Position numbers and translations under genes: made by a program | Part shown: positions 22,358 through 31,408 of the stretch, piece after piece | Position numbering within the stretch: the stretch's first letter is position 1 | Layout of the letters: every line of letters starts with the position of its first letter | Notes under the pieces: generated by a model | The model's input: the letters and a program-made list of their open reading frames with translations, nothing else | What the model was told of the DNA's origin: nothing | Database searches by the model: none | Source: Acidobacteriota bacterium | Lineage (GTDB): Bacteria > Actinomycetota > Acidimicrobiia > Acidimicrobiales > Ilumatobacteraceae | Direction: 5' to 3' | NCBI GenBank assembly: GCA_018970175.1 | Contig: JAGWWV010000002.1 | Span: 1-64,000 of the forward strand | DNA length: 64,000 bases

Positions 22358-23628
22358 CCCGCGCGCCGATCGAGATGCGACTGCTGCCCGACACGTCGGC
22401 GGTCGAGTCCGACGGCAGTCTGTCGATCGGTGGCTGCCGCTTGGACGACCTCGCCGGCGAATTCGGTACGCCACTTTTCGTGTACGACGAACGACATCTT
22501 CGCAATCGGTGTCGCGAGGCGGTCGCGGAGTTCGGTGGCGGCAACGTCATCTATGCAACGAAGGCGTTTCTCTGCAAGGCTATGGCGCGTCTCGCGCACG
22601 AGGAGAGTCTGATGCTCGACGTCGCCACGGGCGGCGAACTCTACGTTGCGCTCGCGGCCGGGGTGCCGGCCGATCGATGTGTGATGCACGGGAACAACAA
22701 GTCCGACGACGAGCTGCGTTACGCCATGCGCGAGGGTGTCAGGCACGTCGTCGTCGACAATTTCGACGAAATCGACCGAATCGAACGGACCTTCGCGACC
22801 GGAGGCGGCCGGGTGCGGGTGCAGGTGCGGGTCACCCCGGGCATCCATGCGCACACCCACGAGTACATCTCCACGGGTCAGGACGATTCGAAGTTCGGGT
22901 TCAACCTCGCCAACGGCGATGCGCTGCGTGCGATCGAACGCTGCAGGCGTTCCAATGCGACCGAGTTGGTCGGAGTGCACTTCCACATCGGGTCCAACGT
23001 GCTCGACGCCGATCTGCTCGGTCGGGCAACCACGATGATGGTCGAATTCTTTGCGCCGCTCGGGCTGCCCGAAATCACGGTCGGAGGAGGACTGGGTGTC
23101 GCCTACACGGCAGCCGAACACGCCCCGACGATGGGCCAATGGTCGGCGGTCGTGCGGTCGGCGGCGTCGGGTCTTCCGGCCGGCGTCGAAGTGATGGTTG
23201 AACCGGGAAGGTCGATCGTTGCCGCGGCCGCCGTCACGCTGTACCGCGTGGGCTCGGTGAAGACCATTCCCGGTGTGCGCGACTATGTCGCCGTCGACGG
23301 GGGCATGAGTGACAACCTTCGACCGATGCTCTACGGGGCCGAGTACGAGACCTTCATGCCCTCGCACCCCACCTCGTTGCGGAACCGCGCGGTTCGTCTC
23401 GTCGGAAAGCACTGCGAAAGCGGTGACGTCATCATCGACGAGGCACACGTGCCCGAATCGTTGGCCGTCGGCGACCTTCTTGCGGTTCCCGTCACCGGTG
23501 CGTACGGATACTCGATGTCGTCGAACTACAACATGGTCACGCGACCGGCAGTCATCTTCGTTGCCGACGGGCGCGCGCGGATCGTGCGACGTCGCGAGTC
23601 GTACGCCGACCTCACGATGCTCGACTGA
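22354..23628 (+). CDS. lysA: Diaminopimelate decarboxylase
   Basis: A 424-residue PLP enzyme of the alanine-racemase-fold group IV decarboxylases, catalysing the last step of lysine synthesis. The PLP lysine lies in IYATKAFLCKAM, with later HFHIGSNV, VGGGLGVAYT, and EPGRSIVAAA, which contacts the phosphate. The C-terminal CESGDVI and GAYGYSMSSNYN motifs complete the active site. The GTG start overlaps the argS stop (GTGA); ATG 22375 is a shorter alternative. Confidence 0.95.
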   Translation: MTRAPIEMRLLPDTSAVESDGSLSIGGCRLDDLAGEFGTPLFVYDERHLRNRCREAVAEFGGGNVIYATKAFLCKAMARLAHEESLMLDVATGGELYVALAAGVPADRCVMHGNNKSDDELRYAMREGVRHVVVDNFDEIDRIERTFATGGGRVRVQVRVTPGIHAHTHEYISTGQDDSKFGFNLANGDALRAIERCRRSNATELVGVHFHIGSNVLDADLLGRATTMMVEFFAPLGLPEITVGGGLGVAYTAAEHAPTMGQWSAVVRSAASGLPAGVEVMVEPGRSIVAAAAVTLYRVGSVKTIPGVRDYVAVDGGMSDNLRPMLYGAEYETFMPSHPTSLRNRAVRLVGKHCESGDVIIDEAHVPESLAVGDLLAVPVTGAYGYSMSSNYNMVTRPAVIFVADGRARIVRRRESYADLTMLD

Positions 23629-23656
23629 CGCCCGGCCGTTTGGTCGGTCCGGTCGG

Positions 23657-24019
23657 TCAGACCGCGAATCGCTTGAGGTCGTCGAGTTCGACGAACTCGA
23701 GTGTCCTCATGTGCGTGGCCGCCAGATCGACGAGCGGGGCCATGCCGTGGTCGAGGGCCTCTTGCCAGCGCATCGCGCAGAGGCACCATTTGTCGCCGGG
23801 CTTCAGCCCCGGGAAGTTGTACTGCGGCATCGGAGTCGACAGGTCGTTGCCCATCGTCTTCGAGAAGGCGAGAAATTCCTCGGTCATGATGGCGCACACG
23901 GTGTGGACCCCATGATCGTCACCGCCGGTCTCGCAACAGCCGTTTCGGTACCAGCCGGTCATCGGGCTCGTGCAACAGCTCTCGATCGGATCTCCAAAGA
24001 CGTTCGGTTGACTCTGCAT
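23657..24019 (-). CDS. DUF2237 family protein
   Basis: A 120-residue protein with many conserved Cys and His: SCCTSPMTGWYRNGCC near the start, HTVCAIMTEEFL, and GDKWCLCAMRW. This matches DUF2237, a small cysteine-rich family of unknown function in many bacteria. The Cys/His pattern suggests metal binding, which is inference. It stands between lysA and gltX on the opposite strand. Confidence 0.9.
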   Translation of the reverse strand: MQSQPNVFGDPIESCCTSPMTGWYRNGCCETGGDDHGVHTVCAIMTEEFLAFSKTMGNDLSTPMPQYNFPGLKPGDKWCLCAMRWQEALDHGMAPLVDLAATHMRTLEFVELDDLKRFAV

Positions 24020-24074
24020 GGTTCCCTTTGTTTCGTTCCCGATGTTTCATTGGCATCGGTAGCCTTGCGACGTC

Positions 24075-25487
24075 ATGTCACAAGGTCCGCGGTACCGCTT
24101 CGCCCCGTCGCCGACGGGCTTCTTCCATGTTGGCGGAGCCCGCACGGCGTTGTACAACTGGGCCCTGACATTGCGCGAGGGTGGCGTGTTCGTCCTTCGC
24201 ATCGAAGACACCGATGAATCGCGAAATCAACCGGAATGGACGCAGGGCATCATCGATGCTCTCGCGTGGCTCGGTATCGAAAAGGGTCATCCGCAGTTCG
24301 AGGGCCCCTACTTCCAGTCCGACAATGCCGCGGCCCACGTCGAGGCGGCGATGCGTCTGTACGCCGAGGGTAAGGCGTACTTCTGCGATCTCACCCCCGA
24401 GCAGGTTCAGGAGCGCGCGATAGCGTCGGGCAAGCAGGGCTACGACGGCTTCAGTCGTGACCGCGGCCTCGAACCGGGACCCGGGCGCGTCCTGCGTTTC
24501 CGCGTGCCCGCGGGCGAAACGATCGTGCACGACCTGGTGCGCGGCGAGGTGCGTTTCGAAAACGCAACCATCGAAGATTTCGTCCTCCTGCGCGGCAACG
24601 GCTCTCCGATGTTCCTTCTCGCCAATGTCGTCGACGACCAGCTCATGTCCATCACCCACGTCGTCCGTGCCGAGGAGCATCTTCCGAACACGCCGAAACA
24701 ACAGATGTTGTGGGAGGCGCTGGGGTCACCGGCGCCAACGTGGGCGCACGTGCCCGTTCTCGTGAACGAGCAGCGCAAGAAATTGTCGAAACGGCGCGAC
24801 AAGGTTGCAGTCGAGCAGTACCGCGAAGAGGGAATCCTCGCCGCGGCGATGGTGAACTACCTCATGACGCTCGGCTGGGCGCCGCATGGCGACACCGAAA
24901 TCGTGCCGTGGCAGCGAATCGTCGACGAGTTCCGTCTCGAAGACGTCAATCATTCACCCGCATTCTTCGACATCCAGAAACTTCTCGCCTTCAACGGCGA
25001 ATACATCCGCAAGATGACGGTCGACGAGTTCATCGAAGCCTGCGCGCACGTACTTTCGGCGGCCGCGGCGCCGTGGCCCGCGGACTCTTTCGATCCTGCC
25101 AAGTTCCGCGCGATGGCCGAACTCGTGCAAACCCGCGTGCAGGTTCTGGCCGACGTGCCATCGATGGTCGACTTCCTCTTTCTCGACGCGCCGACCGTCG
25201 ACGACACCGCCTGGGCGAAAGCAACGAAGGACGACTGGGCGGCACCGCTGTTGAACGAGACCGTCGCAGCATTCGCCACGATCGTCGAGTGGAGTGCCCC
25301 GGAGCTGAAGGCGTCGCTCGAAGCAATCACCGAAGCCCGTGGATTGAAGCTGGGAAAAACCCAAGCGCCGATTCGGGTGGCGGTGACCGGCCGCAGCGTG
25401 GGTCCGCCGTTGTTCGAGTCGCTCGAGGTGCTCGGGCGTGACGTCACGCTCCGCCGACTTCGCGACGCAGTCGCCCGACTCGGATGA
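24075..25487 (+). CDS. gltX: Glutamyl-tRNA synthetase
   Basis: A 470-residue class Ib synthetase. It has the HIGH-type [21 protein letters not shown] at the N-terminus, [22 protein letters not shown], and the KMSKS-type [15 protein letters not shown]. It charges tRNA-Glu and, in many bacteria lacking GlnRS, also tRNA-Gln. Both a tRNA-Gln and a tRNA-Glu gene follow within 1.5 kb. The last four bases overlap the start of the YdcF-like gene (ATGA). Confidence 0.96.
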   Translation: MSQGPRYRFAPSPTGFFHVGGARTALYNWALTLREGGVFVLRIEDTDESRNQPEWTQGIIDALAWLGIEKGHPQFEGPYFQSDNAAAHVEAAMRLYAEGKAYFCDLTPEQVQERAIASGKQGYDGFSRDRGLEPGPGRVLRFRVPAGETIVHDLVRGEVRFENATIEDFVLLRGNGSPMFLLANVVDDQLMSITHVVRAEEHLPNTPKQQMLWEALGSPAPTWAHVPVLVNEQRKKLSKRRDKVAVEQYREEGILAAAMVNYLMTLGWAPHGDTEIVPWQRIVDEFRLEDVNHSPAFFDIQKLLAFNGEYIRKMTVDEFIEACAHVLSAAAAPWPADSFDPAKFRAMAELVQTRVQVLADVPSMVDFLFLDAPTVDDTAWAKATKDDWAAPLLNETVAAFATIVEWSAPELKASLEAITEARGLKLGKTQAPIRVAVTGRSVGPPLFESLEVLGRDVTLRRLRDAVARLG

Positions 25488-26104
25488 TCCGCAGGGTCGC
25501 AGCCGCCGCGTTGCTCGTCGGGGGAGTGCTCTCGCTCTACGTCGCACTCACCGTCTTCGAAGTGTGGCGTGTCGGTCGAGATTCGAACACCGCGACAGCC
25601 GAATCGATCGTCGTGATGGGCGCGGCCCAGTACGACGGTTCACCCTCTCCGCAGCTCGCCGCACGGCTCGACCATGCGTACGCGTTGTGGAAAGCGGGTG
25701 TTGCACCAAAGATTCTCGTGACGGGCGGAAACCAGCCAGGCGACAGGTTCACCGAGGCAGAGGCTTCGCGCGGCTACCTGATCGAGCGGGGCGTGCGCGC
25801 AGACGCAATCTTCGAAGAGGCGACGTCACGGTCGACCTGGGAGGCCGTCGCAAACATCCGCCGGTTGAACGACGATGAAAAGTTCGGCGAGCGACTGCAT
25901 TCGATCGTCATCGTCACCGACCCTTTTCATTCGCTGCGTTCGCGTTTGATCGCGGAAGAGAACGGGTTCGATGCCACGACATCGGCCACGACCACGAGCC
26001 CCGTCGACGGCACGACCGCCATGACGAAGCACCTGAAGGAAGGCGCGGGCGTTGCAATCGGCAGAATCATCGGTTTCCGGGCACTGTGGAAGGTCACGGG
26101 GTAG
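25484..26104 (+). CDS. YdcF/SanA-like (DUF218) membrane-anchored protein
   Basis: A 206-residue protein with one N-terminal hydrophobic helix ([20 protein letters not shown]) followed by a DUF218 domain: [34 protein letters not shown], then [12 protein letters not shown]. The family is linked to envelope barrier and peptidoglycan-precursor functions, but its reaction is unsettled. It is co-translated with gltX through an ATGA overlap. Confidence 0.9.
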   Translation: MIRRVAAAALLVGGVLSLYVALTVFEVWRVGRDSNTATAESIVVMGAAQYDGSPSPQLAARLDHAYALWKAGVAPKILVTGGNQPGDRFTEAEASRGYLIERGVRADAIFEEATSRSTWEAVANIRRLNDDEKFGERLHSIVIVTDPFHSLRSRLIAEENGFDATTSATTTSPVDGTTAMTKHLKEGAGVAIGRIIGFRALWKVTG

Positions 26105-26142
26105 ACGGTTAGAATTTGAGTGCCCAAGAGGTTGATCCTCGA

Positions 26143-26217
26143 TGGGGAGTGGTGTAACTGGCAACACAGCAGATTCTGGTTCTGTTATTCAGGGTTCGAT
26201 TCCTTGCTCCCCAGCCA
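26143..26217 (+). tRNA. tRNA-Gln (anticodon CTG), CCA encoded
   Basis: Cloverleaf: acceptor TGGGGAG/CTCCCCA, D-arm GTGT/ACAC, anticodon stem GCAGA/TCTGT around loop TTCTGGT (anticodon CTG), T-arm CAGGG/CCTTG with TTCGATT, discriminator G and a genomic CCA. It decodes CAG. It lies 38 bases after the YdcF-like gene and only two bases before the tetR ATG. Confidence 0.95.
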
Positions 26218-26219
26218 AT

Positions 26220-26885
26220 ATGACGATTCAGAAGAAGATGCCGCCGCGGCGTTCCGGTGCCGGTCGAAAACGTGACTCGTCCACTTACGACGCACTTCTG
26301 AACGCGACCGTCGAACAGCTGAACGAGGGTGGAGAATCCGAGATACGTCTCGAGAACATCCTTGCCGCAGCAGACTGCTCGCCGAGTTCGTTGTACCACC
26401 ACTTCGGAAATCTTCGCGGCCTGCTCGACGAGGCACAGATTGTGCGATTTTCGAAAGTCCTCCGTCAACGCACCGAAGCTCTCAATGCCGCAATTCAGAA
26501 CGTGAGAACGCGTGATGAGCTCGTCTCCTTCTGCTCCGACTGGATTGACCAGTTGTTGGTCGGTGACGGACCCATCGCGCGCAGCCGGCGAGTCGATGCA
26601 CTCGGCAGCACCTACATGCGACTCGACTTCGCGAAGAGAATGGGCGAAGCCCAGGCGGAGAGTTGTGAGCAACTGGCGTCGGCGATCCGGGTCCCGCAGT
26701 TGAGGGGCCTCATCGACGAGTCCCTTGATCTCTACTCAGTCGCGCATTGGATCCAGGGGCTGTTCTTCAGTCGGGTGCTCGTTGAGCTGGGGCATGACGA
26801 CAAGCTCGGCCGGGCCTGGAATGAACTCACCAAACGGGCGATCCTCGCGACGCTGTTCGAATCCGCCGACACGACCCGTCGGTGA
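26220..26885 (+). CDS. TetR family transcriptional regulator
   Basis: A 221-residue protein with a TetR-type helix-turn-helix at about residues 20-65 (YDALLNATVEQLNEGG, then AAADCSPSSLYHHFGNLRGLLDEA). The C-terminal ligand domain is unlike any I can name. ATG 26220 sits two bases behind the CCA of tRNA-Gln and so has no room for its own ribosome-binding site outside the tRNA. ATG 26238, preceded by a purine-rich AGAAGAAG, is a good alternative. The gene is wedged between tRNA-Gln and tRNA-Glu and looks less GC-biased than its neighbours, which hints at insertion. Confidence 0.88.
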   Translation: MTIQKKMPPRRSGAGRKRDSSTYDALLNATVEQLNEGGESEIRLENILAAADCSPSSLYHHFGNLRGLLDEAQIVRFSKVLRQRTEALNAAIQNVRTRDELVSFCSDWIDQLLVGDGPIARSRRVDALGSTYMRLDFAKRMGEAQAESCEQLASAIRVPQLRGLIDESLDLYSVAHWIQGLFFSRVLVELGHDDKLGRAWNELTKRAILATLFESADTTRR

Positions 26886-26920
26886 ATTTTTCGGGTCGCT
26901 GATAGCCTCGGCCTCTCCAG

Positions 26921-26996
26921 GCTCCCATCGTCTAGTGGCCTAGGACACCACCCTCTCAAGGTGGCGGCACGGGTTCGAATCCCGTTGGGAGTGCCA
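26921..26996 (+). tRNA. tRNA-Glu (anticodon CTC), CCA encoded
   Basis: Acceptor GCTCCCA/TGGGAGT, D-arm GTC...GAC with AGTGGCCTAG, anticodon stem CCACC/GGTGG around CTCTCAA (anticodon CTC), T-arm ACGGG/CCCGT with TTCGAAT, discriminator G, CCA. It decodes GAG. It lies 35 bases after the tetR stop. Confidence 0.96.
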
Positions 26997-27017
26997 ATTC
27001 TGCGTAGTGTCAGTCGC

Positions 27018-27518
27018 ATGGCGACGACGAAAGACGTGAACGGTCCCTTCACCTCGGCGGAAGCGGCCGACGCGCAGAGGGCCATCCGGCGCGCGCTCTT
27101 GCTCTACTGCAAGGGAATCGACACCTGCGATGCCGACATGGTGATGGAGGCTTTCCACCCCGACGCAACGGCGGATTACGGGGCCGTGAAGGGGAGCGCC
27201 GCCGACTTTGCGAAGGGTGCGACATCGAAATTGCGCGAGTACGCGATCGCAACCAAACACTTTCCGTCGGACTCGTTGATCACCTTCACGTCGATGACGA
27301 CGGCCGACGTCGAAACCCAGGTCATCGCGTGGCATCGCTGCAGCAACGAGCGCGGCGAGTACCTCGAGAACTTTGCCGGGCGCTACTGGGATTCGTTCGA
27401 GTGCCGCAACGGCGACTGGCGCATCGCGCACCGGCGCCTGACTCACGACTGGGACATCCTCCACATGGTCGAACCCGCGTTCCCCGCGGGCCGGTACAAC
27501 CCATCGCCGAGAAAGTGA
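27018..27518 (+). CDS. SnoaL-like / nuclear transport factor 2-fold protein
   Basis: A 166-residue protein of the NTF2-like superfamily with the common pattern AIRRALLLYCKGIDTCDADMV, then AFHPDATADYGAVKG, and WRIAHRRLTHDWDI near the end. This subgroup occurs beside steroid or aromatic catabolic genes in actinobacteria, as a ketosteroid isomerase-like or dioxygenase beta-like fold, but no such cluster is present here. The ATG at 27018 is 21 bases after tRNA-Glu. No specific activity can be assigned. Confidence 0.82.
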   Translation: MATTKDVNGPFTSAEAADAQRAIRRALLLYCKGIDTCDADMVMEAFHPDATADYGAVKGSAADFAKGATSKLREYAIATKHFPSDSLITFTSMTTADVETQVIAWHRCSNERGEYLENFAGRYWDSFECRNGDWRIAHRRLTHDWDILHMVEPAFPAGRYNPSPRK

Positions 27519-27527
27519 CGCCGCGCA

Positions 27528-28343
27528 TTGTCGGGAACCCTCAGCACCCTTGACTCGATCATTCTGGGGGTAGTCGAGGGGATCACCGAATACCTTCCCG
27601 TGTCGTCGACGGGACACCTGGTGGTCGTACAGCGCTGGCTCGGCCTCGGGGATTCCGCCGGTCGCGACGCAGCCGACACGTTTGCGATTGCGATTCAGGT
27701 CGGTGCGATTCTCGCGGTTCTGCTTCTCTATCGACGCCGTGTGACGTCGATGCTGAACGGGGTGATCGGCCGCGATGCCGAGGGGCGACGACTCCTCGGA
27801 CTTCTCGTCGCCTCGTTCATTCCTGCGGCAGCGCTCGGAGCCGCGTTCGGTGATGCCATCAAGGACGAACTGTTCTCTCCCGGGCCAGTCGTCATCGCCT
27901 GGATCGTCGGCGGGTTGTTTCTCCTCGTCTGGAAGCCGCGCACCGAAGGCGTCGGACTGACGTCGCTGACGGTCAGGAACGCCGTCGTCATCGGTGTTGC
28001 ACAGGCGCTTGCCCTGTGGCCCGGGGTGAGCAGGAGCCTCGTCACCATCGCCGCGGCCGTCCTCGTCGGTCTTTCGTTGTCTGCCGCGCTCGAATACAGC
28101 TTCCTCCTCGGCCTCGCCACGTTGTCTGCGGCCACCGTTTTCGATTTGGCGAAAAACGGCGGGGAATTGTTCGATGCCTACGGAATCGGTCGTCCGCTGT
28201 TGGGCGTCGCGATTGCTTTCGTCACCGCAGCGGTGTCCGTGCGGTGGCTCGTTGGGTATCTCGCGCGCCGGCCACTGTCGCATTTCGGCTGGTACCGACT
28301 GGCGATCGCCGCGCTCACCCTTGCGTTGTGGTCGACGCTGTAG
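27528..28343 (+). CDS. uppP: Undecaprenyl-diphosphate phosphatase (BacA/UppP)
   Basis: A 271-residue integral membrane enzyme that recycles the C55 lipid carrier for peptidoglycan synthesis. It shows both family motifs: GVVEGITEYLPVSSTGHL at the N-terminus (with catalytic Glu) and ALWPGVSRSLVTI in the second half. About eight hydrophobic helices. The first possible start in frame after the previous gene is TTG 27528. The 3' end overlaps the convergent SGNH gene by 29 bases. Confidence 0.95.
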   Translation: MSGTLSTLDSIILGVVEGITEYLPVSSTGHLVVVQRWLGLGDSAGRDAADTFAIAIQVGAILAVLLLYRRRVTSMLNGVIGRDAEGRRLLGLLVASFIPAAALGAAFGDAIKDELFSPGPVVIAWIVGGLFLLVWKPRTEGVGLTSLTVRNAVVIGVAQALALWPGVSRSLVTIAAAVLVGLSLSAALEYSFLLGLATLSAATVFDLAKNGGELFDAYGIGRPLLGVAIAFVTAAVSVRWLVGYLARRPLSHFGWYRLAIAALTLALWSTL

Positions 28344-29001
28344 GTGTCAGTGTGCGTTTCAGGAACTTTCCGAGCTGGCGGGCGAGGTTGACGGTTCCGC
28401 CGCGCGAGAGATGCACCTTGTCGCCGGAAAACCACGACGGACGGTTCCCTGACAATTTGTTCCAGTCGAAGACGGCCACGATCTCGTTGCGCTTCTGGGC
28501 CCGACGAAGCTCCGAGTTGAACTGCGTGGCCTTGCCCTTCACGTTGCCGGCGATGCGGTACGTGGCCCAGATCAACTTGACCTTCTGACGCTTCGCTTCC
28601 GCGCGGAATTCGCGCAGCGACTGCTGGAGCGCATCTGATCGGTTCTCGTTGTAGCCGGTTGCAACGACGACCGCATCGGTGAATTCACCGCGTGCATTCT
28701 TGAACTGCTGTAGTGCACTGAGCTCGACTTCGGGAATGCAGCCACGTGTAAGCAGTTTCTGGCACGGCTCGCCCCTGTAGATGACGGGAATGATGTCGTT
28801 CAGTTCGACCAGCGCCTCGTCGGCAACCAGGAGCATGGAGAACACCGAGTCGCCCAGAACCAGCACGCGGGGCTTGCTCGACTTCTTTTCCGGGCCGGCC
28901 GCATGCGCGGGGTTGGACACCGTGCCGAGAGAAACGGCCACGACCGTGATCAACGCGAGTGCGCGTCGGAGAGTCTCAGGTTTGCAGGGGTATGACGACA
29001 T
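28315..29001 (-). CDS. Secreted SGNH/GDSL-fold hydrolase-like protein
   Basis: A 228-residue exported protein with a Sec signal peptide (hydrophobic ALALITVVAVSLGTV, cleavage after NPAHA). Block I is VLVLGDSVFSMLL (Ser in GDSV). The fourth-block D-x-x-H is GDKVHLSRGG. Between them lies VVVATGYNENRS. The fold is that of acyl-esterases or O-acetyl hydrolases acting outside the membrane. ATG 29001 overlaps the LLM gene stop by 26 bases. A similar secreted protein is encoded at 34650-35630. Confidence 0.82.
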   Translation of the reverse strand: MSSYPCKPETLRRALALITVVAVSLGTVSNPAHAAGPEKKSSKPRVLVLGDSVFSMLLVADEALVELNDIIPVIYRGEPCQKLLTRGCIPEVELSALQQFKNARGEFTDAVVVATGYNENRSDALQQSLREFRAEAKRQKVKLIWATYRIAGNVKGKATQFNSELRRAQKRNEIVAVFDWNKLSGNRPSWFSGDKVHLSRGGTVNLARQLGKFLKRTLTPTASTTTQG

Positions 29002-29881
29002 CGGCGGCCTCTTCGAGATGCCTAATCCAAGCGTCGGATCCGTCGGGTTCCACGAGGGGCAGTACGACAAACTTGCTTGCGCCGACGGAAATGAAGTCCT
29101 TGATTCGTATGACGAGTTCGTCCCATCCATTCGGAATGAGCACTCCGGGGTCGGAAAGGTCGGGGCGGCGGGCACCGAGGCCGGCTCGCAGCGCTTCGGG
29201 TAGCGGCCCGAAGCGGTAAGGGATCAGAACGCCGAAGTGCTCGTCTTCGATCTCCCGGCCGAGTTCCGCCGCGTGCTTGTTGATGGTCTCCCATCCGGTT
29301 CCCGCCTCGTCGGGCATCACGAAGCTCGGTAGCCAACCGTCACTCAGTCGCGCGACGCGCCTCAATTCACTGGGGGCGATGCCGCCGAGCCATACGTCGG
29401 GTGGATGTTGTTTGGGTTTCGGTTCGACGCGCAGTCCGTCAAGGGTGAACCACTTGCCCGAATGTGTCACCACGTCGTCGAGCCAACACTTGCGCATGAC
29501 TTCCAGCGCCTCGTCGAAAATCTTGGCGCGCTCACCGCGTTCGACGCCGAACGCTTGTTGTTCCGCAGCATCGGCGACACCGAGTCCGAAGGCGGGCAGG
29601 AGGCGGCCATCGGACATACGGTCGAGTGTTGCCAGTTGCTTGGCAAGGAGGACCGGATTGCGTCCGGGAAGAACCATGACGCTCATGCCGAACTTCAGCT
29701 TTTTCGTCCGCGCCGCGGCGACCGACATTGCAACGACGGGGTCGGGACATTCCGAACCGATGCGTTCGCTCACCCACAGGCTGTCGTAGCGCAATGCTTC
29801 CAGGGCATCGACAACGTCGAAGAACGACGTGTCGTTGAGGCGTGTCCGCACGCCGAGTCCGTACCCGACACGAATCTTCAT
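28976..29881 (-). CDS. LLM-class (luciferase-like) flavin/F420-dependent oxidoreductase
   Basis: A 301-residue TIM-barrel oxidoreductase with RYDSLWVSERIG near the start, FGMSVMVLPGRNPVLLAKQLATLD and DGRLLPAFGLGVADAA, and later PPDVWLGGIAPSELRRVARLSDGWLPSF, the standard LLM landmarks. Whether it uses F420 or FMN cannot be told. The ATG shares four bases with the stop of the alpha/beta hydrolase gene upstream, so the two are co-translated. Confidence 0.92.
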   Translation of the reverse strand: MKIRVGYGLGVRTRLNDTSFFDVVDALEALRYDSLWVSERIGSECPDPVVAMSVAAARTKKLKFGMSVMVLPGRNPVLLAKQLATLDRMSDGRLLPAFGLGVADAAEQQAFGVERGERAKIFDEALEVMRKCWLDDVVTHSGKWFTLDGLRVEPKPKQHPPDVWLGGIAPSELRRVARLSDGWLPSFVMPDEAGTGWETINKHAAELGREIEDEHFGVLIPYRFGPLPEALRAGLGARRPDLSDPGVLIPNGWDELVIRIKDFISVGASKFVVLPLVEPDGSDAWIRHLEEAADVVIPLQT

Positions 29882-30624
29882 CGCAGCGCTCCTTCCAGCA
29901 CGTCGGCCGTTTCGGTCGTCTTCGAGAGAAAGGGAGAGTGGTCGGTATCGAGCCTCACGACTGTTCGGCACCGTCGGGCCATGTACTCCTGATTGCCGGG
30001 GTGAACCGCGCGATCGCGGGTGCACACGACGTATGTGGTGCGGATCGACCGCCACGGCGCCCCGCTGGCCGTCTGCACCATCGTCGCGAGAGGCTGCGGG
30101 GACAGGCGAACCAGGGCCGCGGCGACCGCACGCTCGTCGCAGTCGCCGTAGAGAGCGGGCGCAGCTCTCTCCGGATCGAGAACTGTGAGGCCGCCCTCGA
30201 TCGGCACCATGGCGGCACCCAAGTCGACGGGACCACCGGATTCGTGACGGGCGACATCCATCACGGACTCACCCTCGTCCAGACAAAATGCGGCGAGGTA
30301 CACGAGGTGTTCGACGCGGGATCCGGAGATCCGCGCGAGCCGCGCAGCCGCTTCGGTGATGACCGCGCCTCCATAGGAGTGGCCGACGAGCACGACAGGT
30401 CGTGCCAGCGCCGTGACGACGTCGACCACATGGTCGGCATCGCCGTGGAGGTCGCCGAGAGGCAGGACCGAAGCCCCGTGCCCCGGCAGGTCGACTGCCA
30501 ACGAGGCGATACCGCGGCGGTCGAGTTCGTTCTGCAGTGCGGCCCAGCACCATGCTCCGTGCCACGCACCGTGAACGAGCACGATCAACGGCTGGCTTTC
30601 CGCCCCGGTGGCACTTTCTGGCAT
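29878..30624 (-). CDS. Alpha/beta hydrolase (esterase, MEST/salicylate-esterase-like)
   Basis: A 248-residue hydrolase. The strand-turn LIVLVHGAWHGAWCW forms the oxyanion hole, the nucleophile elbow is VLVGHSYGGAVI, and the His is in VRLDTDHSPFLS. This pattern is shared by plant-type methylesterases and many bacterial esterases. The start ATG (30624-30622) shares the palindrome CATG with the ATG of the divergent SDR gene. Its stop overlaps the LLM gene start (ATGA). Confidence 0.9.
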   Translation of the reverse strand: MPESATGAESQPLIVLVHGAWHGAWCWAALQNELDRRGIASLAVDLPGHGASVLPLGDLHGDADHVVDVVTALARPVVLVGHSYGGAVITEAAARLARISGSRVEHLVYLAAFCLDEGESVMDVARHESGGPVDLGAAMVPIEGGLTVLDPERAAPALYGDCDERAVAAALVRLSPQPLATMVQTASGAPWRSIRTTYVVCTRDRAVHPGNQEYMARRCRTVVRLDTDHSPFLSKTTETADVLEGALR

Positions 30625-31408
30625 GGTGGAGATCGTGCCACAGAACCTCGACCCCCTCTCGCAGTTCCGTCTCGATGGCCGTGTCGCAATCGTCACCGGT
30701 GCGTCATCGGGCCTCGGCGTTCGATTCGCCCGTGTGCTCCACGCGGTCGGTGCAAAGGTTGTCATCGCCGCGCGTCGCGCCGACCGACTCGAGGCGCTCG
30801 CCGCCGAATTGCCCGGCTGTCTCGCGGTAGCCACGGATGTCGGTGTCGCGGCCGACCGTGAAAACCTGGTGAAACGCGCCGAGGAGCATTTCGGGCGGGT
30901 CGACGTTCTCGTGAACAATGCCGGGATCTCGCGCACCGGCGGTATCGAAGTCGAGTCCCTCGAGACCTTCGAGAACGTCCTTCAGGTCAACACCGTCGGT
31001 GCGTGGCACCTCATCAAGTTGGTGAGTGGCGGGATGTTCGAACGAAAGTCCGGGGTCGTTGTCAATGTCGCCTCGATGCTCGGGTTGGTCGGTGCGACCC
31101 CCGTCAAGCAGTCGAACTACGCGGCAAGCAAGGGTGCGGTCATCAATATGACGCGTGAGCTCGCCCTGCAATTTGCCCGCAAAGGGGTGCGGGTGAATGC
31201 GCTGTGTCCCGGGTGGTTCGAAACGGAGATGACAGCGGGCATGGAAACCGACGAGGGCAGCCAGCGCTACATCAACCTGAATTCGCCGATCCCGCGCATG
31301 GGGCATGCCGACGAACTCGACGGTGCGCTGCTGTTTCTTGCAAGTGACGCGTCGTCTTTCATGACCGGCCAGACTCTCGTCGTCGACGGCGGCTGGACCG
31401 CCCGCTGA
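30623..31408 (+). CDS. Short-chain dehydrogenase/reductase
   Basis: A 261-residue classical SDR with the NAD(P)-binding TGASSGLGVRFA, NNAGIS, and the catalytic SNYAASKGAV (Tyr and Lys four apart, Ser in VASMLG upstream). The C-terminus VDGGWTAR is typical. The preferred ATG 30623 overlaps the divergent hydrolase start in the same CATG; GTG 30626 or 30635 would also leave the domain whole. Cofactor preference is unclear. Confidence 0.93.
   Translation: MVEIVPQNLDPLSQFRLDGRVAIVTGASSGLGVRFARVLHAVGAKVVIAARRADRLEALAAELPGCLAVATDVGVAADRENLVKRAEEHFGRVDVLVNNAGISRTGGIEVESLETFENVLQVNTVGAWHLIKLVSGGMFERKSGVVVNVASMLGLVGATPVKQSNYAASKGAVINMTRELALQFARKGVRVNALCPGWFETEMTAGMETDEGSQRYINLNSPIPRMGHADELDGALLFLASDASSFMTGQTLVVDGGWTAR

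Noticed and set aside
26142..26219. Extension of tetR upstream into tRNA-Gln
   Set aside because: The bases form a complete tRNA cloverleaf. The reading frame through it is a coincidence.
26940..28283. Long - strand frame opposite uppP and the NTF2-like gene
   Set aside because: UppP motifs are clear on the + strand. The antisense product is a low-complexity Arg/Asp/Gly-rich chain.
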